Positions 23,013 through 24,184 of a stretch of 24,184 nt of DNA are shown here, one piece after another. The notes under the pieces are model-generated. The model searched no databases. It was not told the DNA's origin and was given only the letters and a program-made list of their open reading frames with translations. Origin of the DNA: CAYMLL01 sp964390645 (GTDB taxonomy: Bacteria > Planctomycetota > UBA8108); assembly GCA_964390645.1 (NCBI GenBank), contig CAYMLL010000088.1, positions 1-24,184 of the forward strand, given 5' to 3'. The position numbers and the translations under genes are program-made. Numbering within the stretch: the stretch's first letter is position 1; each line of letters starts with the position of its first letter.

Positions 23013-24184
23013 ATGTCGCAGCGCACCTGTCGCCTGCAGATCGTCGTCGCCTTCTTCTTCGCGAGCAGCTGTTGCTTCGCGGGAGAGGCCCTGTATCAGT
23101 TCAACGGTGATCTGACCTGTGAGACCGGCCAGCCGGACGCCGTTCCCGGCGACCAGGCACCCGGAGGCGGGCCTTCCGTGACCTTCGAAGCAGCCACCAT
23201 CGGTGGTGAGGAGGCCAGCGTCGCGACCCTGGGCGGCAACACCAACCTGAGCTTGAATCCCGACTTCGCGCCCAATGGCGGCGGCGACTACGTCAACGAC
23301 TACACGATCGTCGTCGACATGGCCGTTCCGGCGCGTGGCGACGACTGCTCCGGCGGGTGGGTGTCGTTCTTCCAGACGAACGACACCAACTCGAACGACG
23401 GCGAGGCCTTCATCAATCCAGGAGGCGGCGTCGGGATCTCGGGCGACTACGAGGGTTGCATCGACGGCGGCTGGCACCGGATCGCGATCTGCGTATCCGG
23501 GGATCCCGCCCTGATGCAGTGCTACGTCGACGGCGCGCTCGTGAACGAGGTCAACCTCGACGGGGTCGACGGCCGTTGGTCGCTCTACAACAACGTTTCG
23601 GGGGGCGCTGACGGCTTCCAGGGGATCTACCTCTTCGGCGACGAGAGCGGAGACGTCCCCCCTGAGATCGTGGTGAACAGCGTTCTCCTCGTCGATCGCC
23701 GCCTGAGCGCCGACGACATCGCGTGTCTCGGCGGTCCCACTGCGGCCGGAATCCCCGTGGTCTGTATCGCCAACGACGACTGCTCGGACGCCATCGCGCT
23801 CGGCGTCCCGTCGACAACGGAAGGCTCGTCCGTCGGCGCCGCCCCCGACGCGACTCCGTCCTGCGGCACGTCCGATGCCGACTCCCCGGCCGTATGGTAC
23901 TCGTTCACCGGAACCGGCGGGGAGGTCTTGGTCTCGCTCTGTGGCGCTCCGACCGACTACGACACGAAGGTCCTCGTTTTTGACGGTGACTGCGATGCGC
24001 TCAACTGCGTGGCCGGCAACGACGACAACTGCCCCGGATTCAAGTCAAGCGTCGCCGTCGCCACGACCGCGGATACGGAGTACCTGATCAAGGTCTTCGG
24101 CTTCGGCTCCGGCTCGGGCAATTTCGAGCTGGTGCTGGACGGGCCGCCTGCCGTGCCCGACAACGACGACTGCGCCGATGCCAT
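23013..24184 (+). CDS. Secreted LamG protein with PPC-like NDDC repeats (3' partial)
   Basis: The gene runs off the right edge with 390 complete codons in the window. A signal peptide (MSQRTCRLQIVVAFFFASS, ending CFA) is followed by a LamG domain (about residues 25-245). This is related to the two LamG copies in the divergent gene: PNGGGDYVNDYTIVVDM here aligns with PNGGGGYVNQYTLILDV there, and GVGISGDYEG with GIGISGNYGG. Next comes a PPC-type beta-sandwich repeat (about 251-376) of the kind common in planctomycete secreted proteins. It opens ANDDCSDAIALG, contains VWYSFTGTGGEVLVSLCG, DYDTKVLVFDGDC and NCVAGNDDNC, and ends NFELVLDG. A further repeat opens with NDDCADA just before the window ends, so more copies likely follow. 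The start at 23013 is set by GGAGG 8 bases upstream. The protein is presumably exported and adhesive. No enzymatic domain is visible. Confidence 0.85.
   Translation, partial: MSQRTCRLQIVVAFFFASSCCFAGEALYQFNGDLTCETGQPDAVPGDQAPGGGPSVTFEAATIGGEEASVATLGGNTNLSLNPDFAPNGGGDYVNDYTIVVDMAVPARGDDCSGGWVSFFQTNDTNSNDGEAFINPGGGVGISGDYEGCIDGGWHRIAICVSGDPALMQCYVDGALVNEVNLDGVDGRWSLYNNVSGGADGFQGIYLFGDESGDVPPEIVVNSVLLVDRRLSADDIACLGGPTAAGIPVVCIANDDCSDAIALGVPSTTEGSSVGAAPDATPSCGTSDADSPAVWYSFTGTGGEVLVSLCGAPTDYDTKVLVFDGDCDALNCVAGNDDNCPGFKSSVAVATTADTEYLIKVFGFGSGSGNFELVLDGPPAVPDNDDCADA

Overview
The window is GC-rich and looks like a chromosome of an uncultured planctomycete or a close relative. I infer this from protein style, not from a marker gene. 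Two large secreted proteins end in paired EF-hand (dockerin-like) repeats with a 'LF-x-GGP' signature. There is also a CotH protein with chitobiase-like and lamin-tail modules, a DUF1080-ThuA hydrolase, an ASPIC/UnbV protein next to a multiheme cytochrome, and PPC-like NDDC repeats. I saw no rRNA, tRNA, CRISPR array, insertion sequence or phage gene.

Layout. Positions 1-3740 (+) hold a CotH surface protein whose 5' end lies outside the window. Positions 4042-6265 (+) hold ilvB and ilvN, the two subunits of acetolactate synthase, 7 bases apart and with no ilvC behind them. Positions 6337-about 7150 (+) encode a small secreted protein whose reading frame stays open, on the opposite strand, into the convergent gene at 7153-8874 (-), a planctomycete-style secreted protein. 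That gene is divergent from 8953-10539 (+), a secreted DUF1080-ThuA fusion, which converges on cstA (10555-12462, -). A 302-base region containing two short palindromes separates cstA from a membrane protein with a phospholipase-D-like C-terminal domain (12765-13745, +).

From 13915 to 22661 everything is on the minus strand. Read in the direction of transcription it begins with a 1257-residue LamG/FN3-like/dockerin protein. A 226-base gap with a possible small ORF follows, then a membrane cytochrome with five CxxCH motifs and a TPR tail, and finally, 5 bases later, an FG-GAP/ASPIC-UnbV protein. A divergent LamG-PPC secreted protein (23013 to the window end, +) faces the large LamG gene across a 351-base region carrying three perfect 15-base tandem repeats.

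Functional reading: apart from ilvBN and cstA, most genes encode envelope or secreted proteins. They fall into three groups: adhesion or surface display (CotH, LamG, dockerin-like), secreted carbohydrate processing (DUF1080-ThuA) and periplasmic electron transfer (the cytochrome with its UnbV partner). The cytochrome-TPR/UnbV pair, the membrane-anchored PLD-like protein and the shared C-terminal dockerin-like tag are the parts most worth following up.
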